DNA of 64,000 nt from an uncultured Marinicella sp. (GCA_947502925.1 CANNBS010000003.1:124001-188000); one strand, 5' to 3'; positions 8,245 to 17,099 are shown, numbered from the stretch's first letter. The notes: generated from the sequence alone by a model not told the origin. Numbers and translations: made by a program.

Positions 8245-8886
8245 GTGACTAATCGATATACGGCATCTGGCGGTGTTGAGGCACAGTATCAGCCAGGTTC
8301 TAAAGGTCGGGTATTGCTCAATAAATTGGGTATTATTGATCCAGATGAGATGGATGCGGTTGAGCTTGATTTACTCTTTCAACTTTATGATGTGGTGTTT
8401 GAGACGGTTGAAGTTGATCAGTCTATTACTGTGGCTGACATTGTTGAATGGCATCGTAAATGGTTGGCGAATGTGTATGCGTGGGCCGGTCAAGAGCGCT
8501 CTGTGAATATGGCTAAAGGGGATTTCCATTTTGCATCAGCGCAGCAGATTCCTTTTTTACTTAAAGAGTTGGATAATAAATATTTGAGCCGATATACACC
8601 GTGTCATTTGATGGATGATGAAGGATTGATTGAGGCCATCGCAGTTGTGCATGTTGAGTTTATTTTGATTCATCCGTTCAGAGAAGGTAACGGCAGATTG
8701 GCTCGTTTATTGGCGAATGTGATGGCTGTTCAGGCAGGCATGCCGGAACTGGATTTTACAAGTTGGGATGCAAAAAAAGAGCGTTATTTTTTAGCGATTC
8801 AGGCAGGAATACATTGTAACTATAACCCCATGATGAAATTAGTTAGCCAAGCTCTACGCGATGCCGCGAACAGCGCGAAGCGTTAA
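8245..8886 (+). CDS. Fic family protein (probable AMP transferase)
   Basis: A 213-residue protein with the complete Fic active-site motif HPFREGNGRLAR (H143 to R154), including the catalytic His and the acidic residue and arginine that hold Mg-ATP. Fic enzymes usually transfer AMP to hydroxyl side chains of target proteins, often acting as toxins. No (S/T)xxxE(G/N) inhibitory helix is visible within the protein, so it is not an obvious class II or III self-inhibited form and would need a separate antitoxin. The start is GTG with ACAGG upstream; no in-frame ATG occurs for 35 codons. It is isolated, between two dispersed repeats and beside the RM gene, which suggests a mobile or defence-associated origin. 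Confidence 0.9.
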   Translation: MTNRYTASGGVEAQYQPGSKGRVLLNKLGIIDPDEMDAVELDLLFQLYDVVFETVEVDQSITVADIVEWHRKWLANVYAWAGQERSVNMAKGDFHFASAQQIPFLLKELDNKYLSRYTPCHLMDDEGLIEAIAVVHVEFILIHPFREGNGRLARLLANVMAVQAGMPELDFTSWDAKKERYFLAIQAGIHCNYNPMMKLVSQALRDAANSAKR

Positions 8887-9022
8887 GTTTGGATTCGATT
8901 TTTGCAATGGATTCACCGGTTTCTATGGCCGTGGAGCTGGCGACAGAACGCACACGCATTTTGCGCACAATGGTGGGTTTGCGTAAGTGGGTTTGCGTGT
9001 TTTTAAGAGACTTTTTATTCAT
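8843..9022 (-). CDS. Small convergent ORF, possible Fic antitoxin (speculative)
   Basis: A 59-codon ORF reading against fic and overlapping its 3' end by 44 bp. Its ATG is preceded by AAAGG at short spacing. The protein is basic at the N-terminus (MNKKSLKN, then RKMRVRS) and has a helix-like middle, SSTAIETGESIAKIESKL. The STAIETG segment is near, but does not match, the (S/T)xxxE(G/N) inhibition motif of class I Fic antitoxins such as VbhA. It might be a real antitoxin, an unrelated small gene, or chance coding. The position next to an otherwise unguarded Fic protein is the only functional hint. Confidence 0.35.
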   Translation of the reverse strand: MNKKSLKNTQTHLRKPTIVRKMRVRSVASSTAIETGESIAKIESKLNASRCSRHRVELG

Positions 9023-9206
9023 AACCTTTATTTTAACTGATGTCAGGTCAAATTAAAACAGCAATTTATTTTATAAAAAGCAATAAAATCAAAGGGATAG
9101 TAATGAGCGAATCACAGATAAACAACAAAGTCTGAAATGACGCTCACATCTATATTCACCAATTAGACGGCACTGTTATTCGTTTATTTTACGTGGGAAA
9201 CTCAAA

Positions 9207-9265
9207 TCAGGATGTTAGCAACCTTATTCTAAAAGACACTAGGTGCCGGCCTTCGCCGGTACGGT
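9207..9265 (+). repeat. Dispersed repeat copy B (ends in GCCGGC-CTTC-GCCGGT hairpin)
   Basis: 59 bp matching copy A at 8045-8102 with scattered differences. The 3' end GCCGGC-CTTC-GCCGGT forms a stem with a tetraloop. It lies in the roughly 320-bp gap before the SGNH hydrolase gene, which otherwise holds only one isolated ACCAATTAGACGG motif (9158-9170). Confidence 0.6.
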
Positions 9266-9341
9266 TCAATGGCAAGGATATTAAAAAAACTTAGTCGGGA
9301 AATGTGGTAAATTAGTCCGAATAATAAAAAGAGGATGACGG

Positions 9342-10196
9342 ATGAAATTAGTTGGGTTGTTTTTGCTGGTGTGTTCTTCGCTGGCTTATGCGCAGAACAG
9401 CAAGGTTTTGATTGTTGGGGATAGTTGGGCGCAACAACAATATTCCGATCAGATCCATGATGCCGTATTTGACGTCAACGGTTATCCGGATATTCAGGTG
9501 TTGAGGAATGGTGATTCGGATGCGGTGGCGATTGATGGCACCACGGCAGCTGATTGGGTGGAACCTATAGAACTCGCAAAAATAACCCAGGCGCTCATTA
9601 ATAATCCGTCGGTGGATACGGTTCAGTTGACCTTGGGTGGCAATGATTTTTTGAATAACTGGAATACCGGCATGACGCCTGTTCAAGTGAATGCCTTGAA
9701 AGCGGGGGTTGTGGCGGATTTGCAGACCATCGTTGATGCTATTTTAGCGGTGGATATTAACATCGAGATTGTCTTGAGTTTTTATGATTATCCCAACTTT
9801 GAAGAAACCACCAACGATCCATGGGAATTTATCTGTAAAGGTTTGCATGATGATATGCAAAATCCGACACCCGATGAAATTAATACCATGGCTTTGGATT
9901 TCACCAATGCCTTTGTCACCATCGCCAATCAAAACCCGAAAGTTTTTTATGTACAACATTGGGGTCGTATGCAGAACGCCTACGGCTGGCCTGATCAGGG
10001 TATTCAACCGGGTGATATTGCACTGCCGGGCGATTATACGCTCACAAGTCCGTTAGAAGCCATGCGCACGCACCTTGGCTTTGTTAAAGACTGTTTTCAT
10101 CTGGAACCTGAAGGCTACGATATTTTGGTTCAGGGTTTGTATGATGAGTACTACCGGTATCGTTTTGACACCATCTATAAATCGCATTTTGAGTGA
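9342..10196 (+). CDS. Secreted SGNH/GDSL hydrolase
   Basis: A 284-residue exported esterase-like protein. The signal peptide covers about 17 residues (ends AYAQ). SGNH blocks are visible: VGDSW with nucleophile S28, a glycine in DGTTAADW, LGGND (99-102, N101) and D250-C-F-H253. Such enzymes cleave ester bonds in lipids, polysaccharide acetyl groups or small esters; the substrate is not evident. The protein ends DTIYKSHFE, resembling the terminal VIFVDGFE of the beta-helix protein at 56.4-58.1 kb, perhaps a shared surface or sorting tail. The start has AGAGGA upstream. Stand-alone gene. Confidence 0.88.
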   Translation: MKLVGLFLLVCSSLAYAQNSKVLIVGDSWAQQQYSDQIHDAVFDVNGYPDIQVLRNGDSDAVAIDGTTAADWVEPIELAKITQALINNPSVDTVQLTLGGNDFLNNWNTGMTPVQVNALKAGVVADLQTIVDAILAVDINIEIVLSFYDYPNFEETTNDPWEFICKGLHDDMQNPTPDEINTMALDFTNAFVTIANQNPKVFYVQHWGRMQNAYGWPDQGIQPGDIALPGDYTLTSPLEAMRTHLGFVKDCFHLEPEGYDILVQGLYDEYYRYRFDTIYKSHFE

Positions 10197-10256
10197 ATTA
10201 TTGAATTAATTAAATAAGGTTTTTTATTGAACAATGTGTTATTTTATATAAGCCTG

Positions 10257-10280
10257 AACAAACGCCAGCAGGTGTTTGTT
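10257..10280 (+). promoter_or_regulatory. Hairpin in the leader of the GlsB-like gene
   Basis: AACAAACGCC (10257-10266) pairs fully, with one G-T pair, to GGTGTTTGTT (10271-10280) around the loop AGCA, ending 29 bp before the start codon. No U-tract follows, so it is more likely an mRNA leader structure than a terminator for the upstream hydrolase. Confidence 0.4.
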
Positions 10281-10309
10281 TGAAGGCTATTAAAAAAGAG
10301 GAGAATCGT

Positions 10310-10570
10310 ATGACACTTGAAGGTATTTTAATTATTTGTTTGATTGGTGGTATTGCCGGTTGGTTAGCGGGCGTACTGGTTAAAGGTTTTGGTTTTGGCA
10401 TAGTGGCCAATATTCTGGTGGGTATTATCGGCGCCTTTGTGGGTAGTTGGTTGTTCGGTGTCCTCGGTATTTCTGTTGCCGGTGGCATTTTAGGCAGTAT
10501 TATTGTGGCCACCATTGGTGCCGTGGTGCTACTACTTGTTATCGGTGTGATTCGAAAGGCGACCCGGTAG
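10310..10570 (+). CDS. GlsB/YeaQ/YmgE family stress-response membrane protein
   Basis: An 86-residue, very hydrophobic glycine-rich protein (three TM segments) of the transglycosylase-associated family; the opening GGIAGWLAGVLVKG and the spacing of glycines are typical. E. coli relatives are small inner-membrane proteins induced under stationary phase, acid or osmotic stress; their biochemical role is not established. The ATG at 10310 is chosen because AAGAGGAG precedes it; an in-frame TTG at 10280 would start inside the leader hairpin. A strong terminator follows 20 bp after the stop. Confidence 0.85.
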   Translation: MTLEGILIICLIGGIAGWLAGVLVKGFGFGIVANILVGIIGAFVGSWLFGVLGISVAGGILGSIIVATIGAVVLLLVIGVIRKATR

Positions 10571-10590
10571 TTATTCAAAATAATTGTAAG

Positions 10591-10617
10591 AAAACCCGGT
10601 TTATGGCCGGGTTTTTT
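10591..10617 (+). terminator. Rho-independent terminator after glsB-like gene
   Basis: AAAACCCGG and CCGGGTTTT form a stem around TTTATGG, followed by a T-run ending at 10617. Confidence 0.85.
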
Positions 10618-10661
10618 GTGGCAATCAATTTAAAAACAGGGTTTGCATATTATTGCATGTC

Positions 10662-12668
10662 TTATAAGCGCTGTCCGAGCAGTGTGCCTTGTTTAATGGC
10701 CCGTTTGGCGTCGAGTTCGGCGGCCACGTCGGCGCCACCGATGATGTGGAAGTTGCCTTTTTCCTGATAAAGGCCGCGGTTGGAGATTTGGCCGGCGCAG
10801 ATGACCACATGATCGACATCCAGAATTTCCGGCTGGCCGTCGCGTTCGATATGTAGCCCGTCATCATCAATTTTTGTATAGATGACGCCGGTCAAGGGTT
10901 TGACGCCTTTTTTGCGGATGCTGAGGCGGTGTATCCAGCCGGTGGTTTTGCCCAGGCCTTTACCGGGTTTGGTGGTTTTTCTTTGCATCAGGTAAAGGGT
11001 GCGATAGGATTTTTCATCGTGAGCTTTGGTGACGCCGCCGGGTTGTTCGATGCTTTGGTCAATGCCCCATTCTTCACAGAATTCATCCACCGTCTGAGCC
11101 TGGTCAGGATTTTCAACGGACAGGTATTCAGCCACATCAAAGCCGATGCCGCCGGCGCCGATAATGGCGACTTTATGGCCGGCCTGTTTTTGGCCGGAGA
11201 GTAATTCGCTGTATATAATGACTTTATTATGGTCAATTCCGGGTAGTTGCGGGATCCGTGGCGAGACGCCGGTGGCGATAACCACTTCGTCATAATCATT
11301 CAGTTCTTTGGGGCTGACCTGGTAATTCAGTTTTAAATCGACGCCATGTTCTTTCACCAGATACTGAAAATAGGCCATGGTGTGGACAAATTCTTCCTTG
11401 CCGGGAATTTCAGCGGCGTAGTTGAACTGACCACCGATTTTATCGGCTTTTTCAAATAAGGTGACTTTATGGCCACGTTCAGCCAGGGTGGTGGCGCAGG
11501 ATAAACCGGCCATGCCGGCGCCGACCACCGCGATGCGTTTCGGTGTATCGGTCGGTTCGGTGACATACTCGGTTTCATAGCAGGCTTTGGGGTTGACCAG
11601 GCAGGTGGCGCGTTGGGCTTTAAAGACATGATCTAGACAGGCCTGATTACAGGCGATGCAGGTGTTAATCGCCTGTTCCTGTCCGAGGCGGGCTTTTTTA
11701 ACTAAATCCGGATCGGCCAGAAACGGTCGTGCCATGGACACCATATCGGCCTGTCCTGAGGCGATTATTCGTTCAGCCACTTGCGGGTCGTTAATGCGGT
11801 TGGTGGTGACCAGTGGTACCGAAACATGCTGTTTAACTTTTTCAGTGACCCAGGCAAAACCGGCGCGCGGTACCATGGTGGCGATGGTGGGAATACGGGC
11901 TTCATGCCAGCCGATACCGGTGTTAATAATACTGACACCGGCCTGTTCCATGTCTTTGGCCAGACGAATCACTTCATCGATGGCCAGGCCGTCTTTGACT
12001 AATTCCAGCATGGATAGGCGATAAATCAAAATAAAATCTTCACCAACGGCTTTTCGAGTCTGTTTGACGATTTCCCGGGCAATGCGGGTGCGGTTTTCAA
12101 AAGACCCGCCCCAGTCATCGTTGCGATCGTTGGTTCTGGGAGAGATAAACTGATTAATAAAATACCCTTCAGAGCCCATGATTTCAACGCCGTCATAGCC
12201 GGCCTTTTGCGCCAGTCTGGCGCAATTGACAAAGTCTCTAATTTGCTTATGGATCTGTTTGTCTTTAAGTTTTTTGGGTTTGAACGGTGTAATCGGTGAT
12301 TTCTTATCGGTGGCGGACACAATAAACGGATGGTAGCCGTAGCGGCCGGCATGCAGGATTTGCATGCAAATTAAGCCACCGGCCTCATGCACGGCATCAG
12401 TCACCAGCCGGTGACGCTTCACCTGAAAGCCATATTTTAAAAAGCCGGCTAAAGGCGCGGTCCAGCCGGATATATTGGGTGAAATACCGCCGGTGACGAT
12501 AATTCCGGCTTCGCCCTCGGCCCGTTCTTTAAAGTAGGCTGCCAGTTTAGGGTAATTTTTGGCCCTGTCTTCCAGGCCGGTGTGCATGGAGCCCATTAGA
12601 ACACGGTTTTTAAGGGTTTTAGAGCCAACGGTGAGCGGTTTTAAAAGGTGTGGGTATTGTGGGTTCAT
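10662..12668 (-). CDS. fadH: NADPH-dependent 2,4-dienoyl-CoA reductase
   Basis: 668 residues, close to E. coli FadH (672). It reduces 2,4-dienoyl-CoA intermediates so that unsaturated fatty acids can enter beta-oxidation. The N-terminal half is an old-yellow-enzyme-type FMN barrel (LKNRVLMGSMHTGLED; GYDGVEIMGSEGYFINQF). The 4Fe-4S cysteines are in CIACNQAC and the later TCLVNP. The C-terminal half has a Rossmann dinucleotide site, VVGAGMAGLSCA, and a second, IIGAGGIGFDVA. Its ATG overlaps the nagZ stop as ATGA, so it is co-transcribed and translationally coupled with nagZ although the two pathways are unrelated. Confidence 0.93.
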   Translation of the reverse strand: MNPQYPHLLKPLTVGSKTLKNRVLMGSMHTGLEDRAKNYPKLAAYFKERAEGEAGIIVTGGISPNISGWTAPLAGFLKYGFQVKRHRLVTDAVHEAGGLICMQILHAGRYGYHPFIVSATDKKSPITPFKPKKLKDKQIHKQIRDFVNCARLAQKAGYDGVEIMGSEGYFINQFISPRTNDRNDDWGGSFENRTRIAREIVKQTRKAVGEDFILIYRLSMLELVKDGLAIDEVIRLAKDMEQAGVSIINTGIGWHEARIPTIATMVPRAGFAWVTEKVKQHVSVPLVTTNRINDPQVAERIIASGQADMVSMARPFLADPDLVKKARLGQEQAINTCIACNQACLDHVFKAQRATCLVNPKACYETEYVTEPTDTPKRIAVVGAGMAGLSCATTLAERGHKVTLFEKADKIGGQFNYAAEIPGKEEFVHTMAYFQYLVKEHGVDLKLNYQVSPKELNDYDEVVIATGVSPRIPQLPGIDHNKVIIYSELLSGQKQAGHKVAIIGAGGIGFDVAEYLSVENPDQAQTVDEFCEEWGIDQSIEQPGGVTKAHDEKSYRTLYLMQRKTTKPGKGLGKTTGWIHRLSIRKKGVKPLTGVIYTKIDDDGLHIERDGQPEILDVDHVVICAGQISNRGLYQEKGNFHIIGGADVAAELDAKRAIKQGTLLGQRL

Positions 12669-13690
12669 GATTGTTTTAATGTATTAAAGGCACGCTGGGC
12701 ATTCTGCCAACGTTGCTGGTCCCAAAAGGGGCGGTCTTTATGGAGTGTTGAATGACCTTTGAGTTTTTGCAATCGTCTCATGGTGCGCGGATAACCGGGT
12801 GCATCACTGTGATCGATTTGTGACAGTAATTCAGTGCATAAATCAGGTTTACACAATAAAGCTAAATCCACACCGGCATCGCGACAGGCCAGGAAGCGTT
12901 GTTTTAAATCGCCGGCACCGGTGGCGCCGGTCATGGCCAAATCATCACTGATGATAATACCTTTGAAATTTAGTGTTTCTCTCAGGTGCTTTATCCAGGA
13001 GGATGAAAAGCCGGCCGGTTGCTCATCCATGTCCTGATAAATAACGTGAGACATCATCACCGCATCAATTTTGTCGGCGGTGATTAAGGTTCTAAAAGGC
13101 ACCAGATCCAGATTTTCAATGGCATGTTGGGGGCGCTCGTCCCGGGTGATGTGGTGATGGGAATCGGCTTTAACCGTGCCGTGTCCGGGGTAATGTTTAG
13201 CGGTGGTTTTCATACCCGCTGTATGCATGGAACCACAATACATTTTACCCAATTCAATGACTTCGTGTGGATCCTGACTGAACGCCCGGTCGCCAATAAC
13301 GTCACTGCCGTTATTAATATCCAAGACCGGTGAAAAGCTTAAATCAATACCTGTATTCAACAATTCTGCGGCCATCAGCCAGGCGTGTAAATGGGTCATG
13401 GACAGGGCCTGCTCCTGATTACTTTGGTATCGATTACCTAATTCGCCCAGCGCAGGCAGTTGGCTAAAGGGTTTGCCAAATCGAATTACCCGGCCGCCTT
13501 CCTGGTCCACGGCCAGTAAGAAATTTTCACCGCGAATGGCGCGGATCTGCTGTACCAATTCGTGTAATTGTTGGTGATTTTCATAATTACGCGCAAATAA
13601 AATAACACCACAAACCAGTGGATGCTGTAGATGTTTTTTATCTTGTTCAGAAAGTGTCTGGCCTTCTATGCCAATCATTAGGGTCGTCAT
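12665..13690 (-). CDS. nagZ: Beta-N-acetylhexosaminidase
   Basis: Cytoplasmic family GH3 enzyme that removes N-acetylglucosamine from anhydro-muropeptides in peptidoglycan recycling. Diagnostic segments are DQEGGRVIRF, KHYPGHG (catalytic His region) and ISDDLAMTGA (nucleophile Asp). About 341 residues from the chosen ATG, which is the usual length. An in-frame ATG 18 bases upstream is less likely because a perfect TATAAT (13697-13702, minus strand) lies across it; transcription from that box would begin near or at the chosen ATG. No Shine-Dalgarno sequence is visible. Confidence 0.92.
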   Translation of the reverse strand: MTTLMIGIEGQTLSEQDKKHLQHPLVCGVILFARNYENHQQLHELVQQIRAIRGENFLLAVDQEGGRVIRFGKPFSQLPALGELGNRYQSNQEQALSMTHLHAWLMAAELLNTGIDLSFSPVLDINNGSDVIGDRAFSQDPHEVIELGKMYCGSMHTAGMKTTAKHYPGHGTVKADSHHHITRDERPQHAIENLDLVPFRTLITADKIDAVMMSHVIYQDMDEQPAGFSSSWIKHLRETLNFKGIIISDDLAMTGATGAGDLKQRFLACRDAGVDLALLCKPDLCTELLSQIDHSDAPGYPRTMRRLQKLKGHSTLHKDRPFWDQQRWQNAQRAFNTLKQS

Positions 13691-13696
13691 GCCGAC

Positions 13697-13702
13697 ATTA
13701 TA
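13697..13702 (-). promoter_or_regulatory. Possible -10 element of nagZ
   Basis: TATAAT on the minus strand ends only six bases before the nagZ ATG. The -35 region is weak. If used, the transcript would be nearly leaderless. Confidence 0.35.
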
Positions 13703-13772
13703 ACGCATATTAATATGGAATCAGCCATCTAAGCTTAATGATAACTTCATCACAAAAAATCAATTCATTAGT

Positions 13773-13800
13773 TTTACTTATCGTATTGATAACATATAAT
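13773..13800 (+). promoter_or_regulatory. Likely sigma-70 promoter of the subtilase gene
   Basis: TTTACT (4 of 6 to consensus), a 16-bp spacer, then a perfect TATAAT at 13795-13800, about 90 bp upstream of the subtilase start. Confidence 0.5.
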
Positions 13801-13892
13801 CATTCCGGTTTTGTCACTGACTGAATAATAAAAACAAGCAAAGAATGGCGAAACATCACATTTTTTCTTATAACGAGAGGAGAGTAAAGTCT

Positions 13893-16442
13893 ATGACGTT
13901 TTACAAAAAAGCGACCATCCCGGCGATGGTTACTATGGCTTTGGCTGTCGGTTCGACTGCTTGGGCCCAGGATGATTTATTAATTGATCACCAAACAATA
14001 AAATCACCCATGCAAGTGCAGTCCAGTATAACCCATTCATACAATGCACAAGCCCATCCATTAACCCAATCCATCATCGTTAAATTCAAAACACCGTCCA
14101 AAAACACCAAATCAGCCATGAATAAAGTGGCGACCATGAGTCAGAAAATGGGTGTCAATTTTGAATTTAAACGACACATGTCCGGCGAAGCAGAAGTCTG
14201 GCGCGTTAACAATCTGGAAAAATCCGGTTTTATGGATTTACAATCGCTGGTTGAGCGGTTAAATGCCGAATCAAGCGTGGAATACGCTGAGGTGGATGCC
14301 TGGATTGTGCCCTATCGCACACCCAATGACAGTCGATATAACGAACAATGGCACTATAAAAACACCACAGGTGGTATGCGTTTACCCGGTGCCTGGGATG
14401 AAAGCACAGGATCCACTGCGGTGACTGTGGCTGTTTTAGACACCGGTTACCGACCACACCCTGACTTAGTGGGCAATGTGGTGGGTGAATACGACATGAT
14501 ATCCAGTTCATCAGTCGGTAATGACGGTAACGGTCGGGACAGCAATGCCCAGGATCCGGGTGATTGGGTGACGGCCAATCAATGTGGCAATAATGCGGCA
14601 CAAGACAGTTCCTGGCATGGAACGCATGTGGCTGGTACGGTGGCCGCCGTTTCTGATAACGGCAGCGGTGTTGCCGGTGTCGCCTGGAATGTTAACTTAG
14701 TGCCGGTGCGGGTCTTAGGAACCTGTGGTGGTTCTTTGTCTGATATTGCAGACGGTATCCGTTGGGCCGCCGGCTTAAATGTTAGTGGTACGCCCAGCAA
14801 CAACAATCCCGCTGATGTGATAAATATGTCACTGGGTTCAGCCAGTCCGGCTGCTTGTAGTTCAACGTATCAAAACGCGGTCAATGCGGCGTACAATGCC
14901 GGTTCAACCATCGTGGTGGCGGCCGGAAATGACAACTCATCATCTGGCTACCCACCGGCTAACTGTAACAATGTAATTTCAGTGGCCGCCGGTGCCAATG
15001 ATGGCGCCCGTGCCTATTATTCAAATTATGGATCGACCGTTGATATCACGGCCCCAGGTGGTGACGGTTGTAATCCAAATTCCAACAGTGAGCCAAGCTC
15101 ATTAAGTGATTGTGAAGGTGGTGTCTGGGAAGAGTCCCGCATGATTTTATCCACCCACAACAGTGGTACACAAGGGCCTGCCAGTGATAATTACAACTGG
15201 TTACAGGGCACGTCCATGGCCTCGCCACATGTGGCCGGTCTGGCTGCTTTGATTAAATCAGTGGATGGTTCACTGACCCCAGCAGAAATCGAGCAGGTGA
15301 TTAAAGACTCAGCCGATGGTTTTGCCAGTGTGCCGGATCACCAATGTACCACCAGTATCTGCGGTGCTGGTTATGCCAATGCCACCGCAGCATTACAAAT
15401 GGCTGCCGGTGGTGGTAATCCGCCAACAGGTGATGTCGAATTGACCAAAGGCGTGGCTGAAACAGGTTTATCAGCAGCTAAAAATGGTCAGTTAACCTTT
15501 ACTTTGGATGTGCCATCTGGTGCCACTAATTTGAGTTTTGATATGAGTGGTGGCAGTGGTGATGGTGATCTGTATGTCAAATTTGGCAGTGCACCGACCA
15601 CCTCAAGCTACGATTGTCGACCGTGGAAATCCGGCAATAATGAGAGCTGTGATTTTGCCAGCCCACAAGCCGGCACCTATTATGTCATGATTAATGCCTA
15701 TTCGGCCTTTAGCAATGTTTCCCTGGTGGGCGACTATGATACTGGCAGTAACCCACCCGGTGGTGGCGCATTGACCAACGGTGTGGCTGAAACCGGTTTA
15801 TCTGGTGCCGCTTCATCTGAAACATTCTTCACTTTGGACGTGCCATCAGGCGCCAGTGACTTGAGCTTTGTTATGAGCGGTGGCAGTGGTGATGCGGACC
15901 TGTATGTCAAATACGGTAGCGCACCGACCTCATCCAGTTATGATTGTCGACCCTGGAAATCCGGTAATAATGAAACCTGTGATATCAGCAACGCGCAGGC
16001 CGGTACCTATCACGTGATGATTCGGGCCTATTCTGCTTACAGTAATGTGAGTCTGGTGGGTAGTTACACTGAAAATTCAGGTGGCGGTAACCAGAGTTTC
16101 TATCAAAATGGTAACAATGTCAGTATTCCTGATAATAACGCAGGTGGTGTGACCAGTGATATCAATGTCAATCGTTCGGGCAATGCCGGTACGGTTGAAA
16201 TTAAGTTTGATATTGTGCATACCTGGCGTGGTGATTTGTCGGTGAAAATTATCGCCCCCAACGGTGCTTCAGCCAGTTTGCATGACCGCACTAACAGTAA
16301 TGATAGTACTGACAATCTGTCGAAAACCGTAAGTGTTAATGCTTCATCGGTTTCGGCTTCCGGTACCTGGAAGCTGGAAGTAATCGATCATGCCGGCGGC
16401 GACACCGGTTACATCGATTCCTGGAGTATTGAGTTTCAGTAA
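13893..16442 (+). CDS. Secreted subtilisin-like serine protease (S8) with two PPC and one P domain
   Basis: An 849-residue pre-pro-protease. The ATG at 13893 is preferred over one 48 bases upstream because GAGAGGAGAG precedes it and a signal peptide (to about residue 25, STAWAQ) then follows directly. A propeptide occupies about 30-150. The catalytic triad is D183 (VLDTG), H242 (WHGTHVAG) and S441 (GTSMASPHV). After about residue 515 come two very similar pre-peptidase C-terminal domains of about 95 residues (each with GDxDLYVK and CRPWKSGNNE), then a proprotein-convertase P domain (about 730-849). It should act outside the cell on proteins. A terminator separates it from the downstream sigma-factor gene. 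Confidence 0.95.
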   Translation: MTFYKKATIPAMVTMALAVGSTAWAQDDLLIDHQTIKSPMQVQSSITHSYNAQAHPLTQSIIVKFKTPSKNTKSAMNKVATMSQKMGVNFEFKRHMSGEAEVWRVNNLEKSGFMDLQSLVERLNAESSVEYAEVDAWIVPYRTPNDSRYNEQWHYKNTTGGMRLPGAWDESTGSTAVTVAVLDTGYRPHPDLVGNVVGEYDMISSSSVGNDGNGRDSNAQDPGDWVTANQCGNNAAQDSSWHGTHVAGTVAAVSDNGSGVAGVAWNVNLVPVRVLGTCGGSLSDIADGIRWAAGLNVSGTPSNNNPADVINMSLGSASPAACSSTYQNAVNAAYNAGSTIVVAAGNDNSSSGYPPANCNNVISVAAGANDGARAYYSNYGSTVDITAPGGDGCNPNSNSEPSSLSDCEGGVWEESRMILSTHNSGTQGPASDNYNWLQGTSMASPHVAGLAALIKSVDGSLTPAEIEQVIKDSADGFASVPDHQCTTSICGAGYANATAALQMAAGGGNPPTGDVELTKGVAETGLSAAKNGQLTFTLDVPSGATNLSFDMSGGSGDGDLYVKFGSAPTTSSYDCRPWKSGNNESCDFASPQAGTYYVMINAYSAFSNVSLVGDYDTGSNPPGGGALTNGVAETGLSGAASSETFFTLDVPSGASDLSFVMSGGSGDADLYVKYGSAPTSSSYDCRPWKSGNNETCDISNAQAGTYHVMIRAYSAYSNVSLVGSYTENSGGGNQSFYQNGNNVSIPDNNAGGVTSDINVNRSGNAGTVEIKFDIVHTWRGDLSVKIIAPNGASASLHDRTNSNDSTDNLSKTVSVNASSVSASGTWKLEVIDHAGGDTGYIDSWSIEFQ

Positions 16443-16467
16443 TCTGAAATTCTTTTCCGGAAACGCT

Positions 16468-16499
16468 AAAAAGCACGTCAATTATGGCGTGCTTTTTTA
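16468..16499 (+). terminator. Rho-independent terminator after subtilase
   Basis: AAAAAGCACG and CGTGCTTTTT pair around a 10-nt loop and run into T residues, 26 bp after the subtilase stop. Confidence 0.85.
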
Positions 16500-16560
16500 A
16501 TTCTTTGCTTAGATTTATGACAGGGTCTCTTGTATAATAAATTTAAATCTAATCCCCTGA

Positions 16561-17079
16561 ATGATGCCCAATAAAATGCCCCAATCGACCCCATTGGATG
16601 AGACGCTGTATCGGCAATTAAGACAACTGGCCAATACCTTGATGGTCAAAGAACGCGCCGGTCATACCCTGTCACCCACTGATCTGGTGCACAACGCGTA
16701 CCTTAAATTATCAGCTTATGAAGGTCAGTTCGAGGATAAAAAACACTATTACAGAACCCTGGCACAACAAATGCGTCGCTTACTTATTGATTATGGACGT
16801 TCAAAAGCGGCTGCTAAGAAAGCAGGTTCAGTGCAGGCTTTAAATTACACCGATTCCCTGGGGGTCAGCGCTGAGCCAGTTGATATGAAACGCTTGATTG
16901 ATGCCGTGGATGCTTTGGCTGATATGGATCAGCGCAGTTATGAGATTACCCAGCTGGTTTATTTTGCCGCTGTTCCCAATAAGGAAGTGGCGGAAATGCT
17001 GGATGTTTCACTGGCCACAGTGGAGAGAGACTTAAAATTTGGCCGGGCTTTTATCAGCGAGTTTATCAGTAATGTTTAA
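16561..17079 (+). CDS. ECF-type RNA polymerase sigma factor (TIGR02999-like)
   Basis: A 172-residue sigma factor. Region 2 is in LSPTDLVHNAYLKL and RRLLIDYGR, and region 4 is a helix-turn-helix (NKEVAEMLDVSLATVERDLK). It matches the group often called Acidobacterial-type ECF factors, whose genes commonly sit next to Ser/Thr kinases rather than classical anti-sigma factors. The next gene, 20 bp downstream, is such a kinase, so kinase signalling presumably controls this sigma factor. Two ATGs are adjacent (16561, 16564); no clear ribosome-binding site decides between them. A TATAAT box lies at 16533-16538. Confidence 0.88.
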   Translation: MMPNKMPQSTPLDETLYRQLRQLANTLMVKERAGHTLSPTDLVHNAYLKLSAYEGQFEDKKHYYRTLAQQMRRLLIDYGRSKAAAKKAGSVQALNYTDSLGVSAEPVDMKRLIDAVDALADMDQRSYEITQLVYFAAVPNKEVAEMLDVSLATVERDLKFGRAFISEFISNV

Positions 17080-17099
17080 TATTTATCAAGGGCACACGC

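Noticed and set aside
4090..9265. Full defence island
   Set aside because: Only one RM gene and one Fic gene are present; no integrase, tRNA attachment site, phage genes or other defence families were recognised, so an island with defined ends cannot be claimed.
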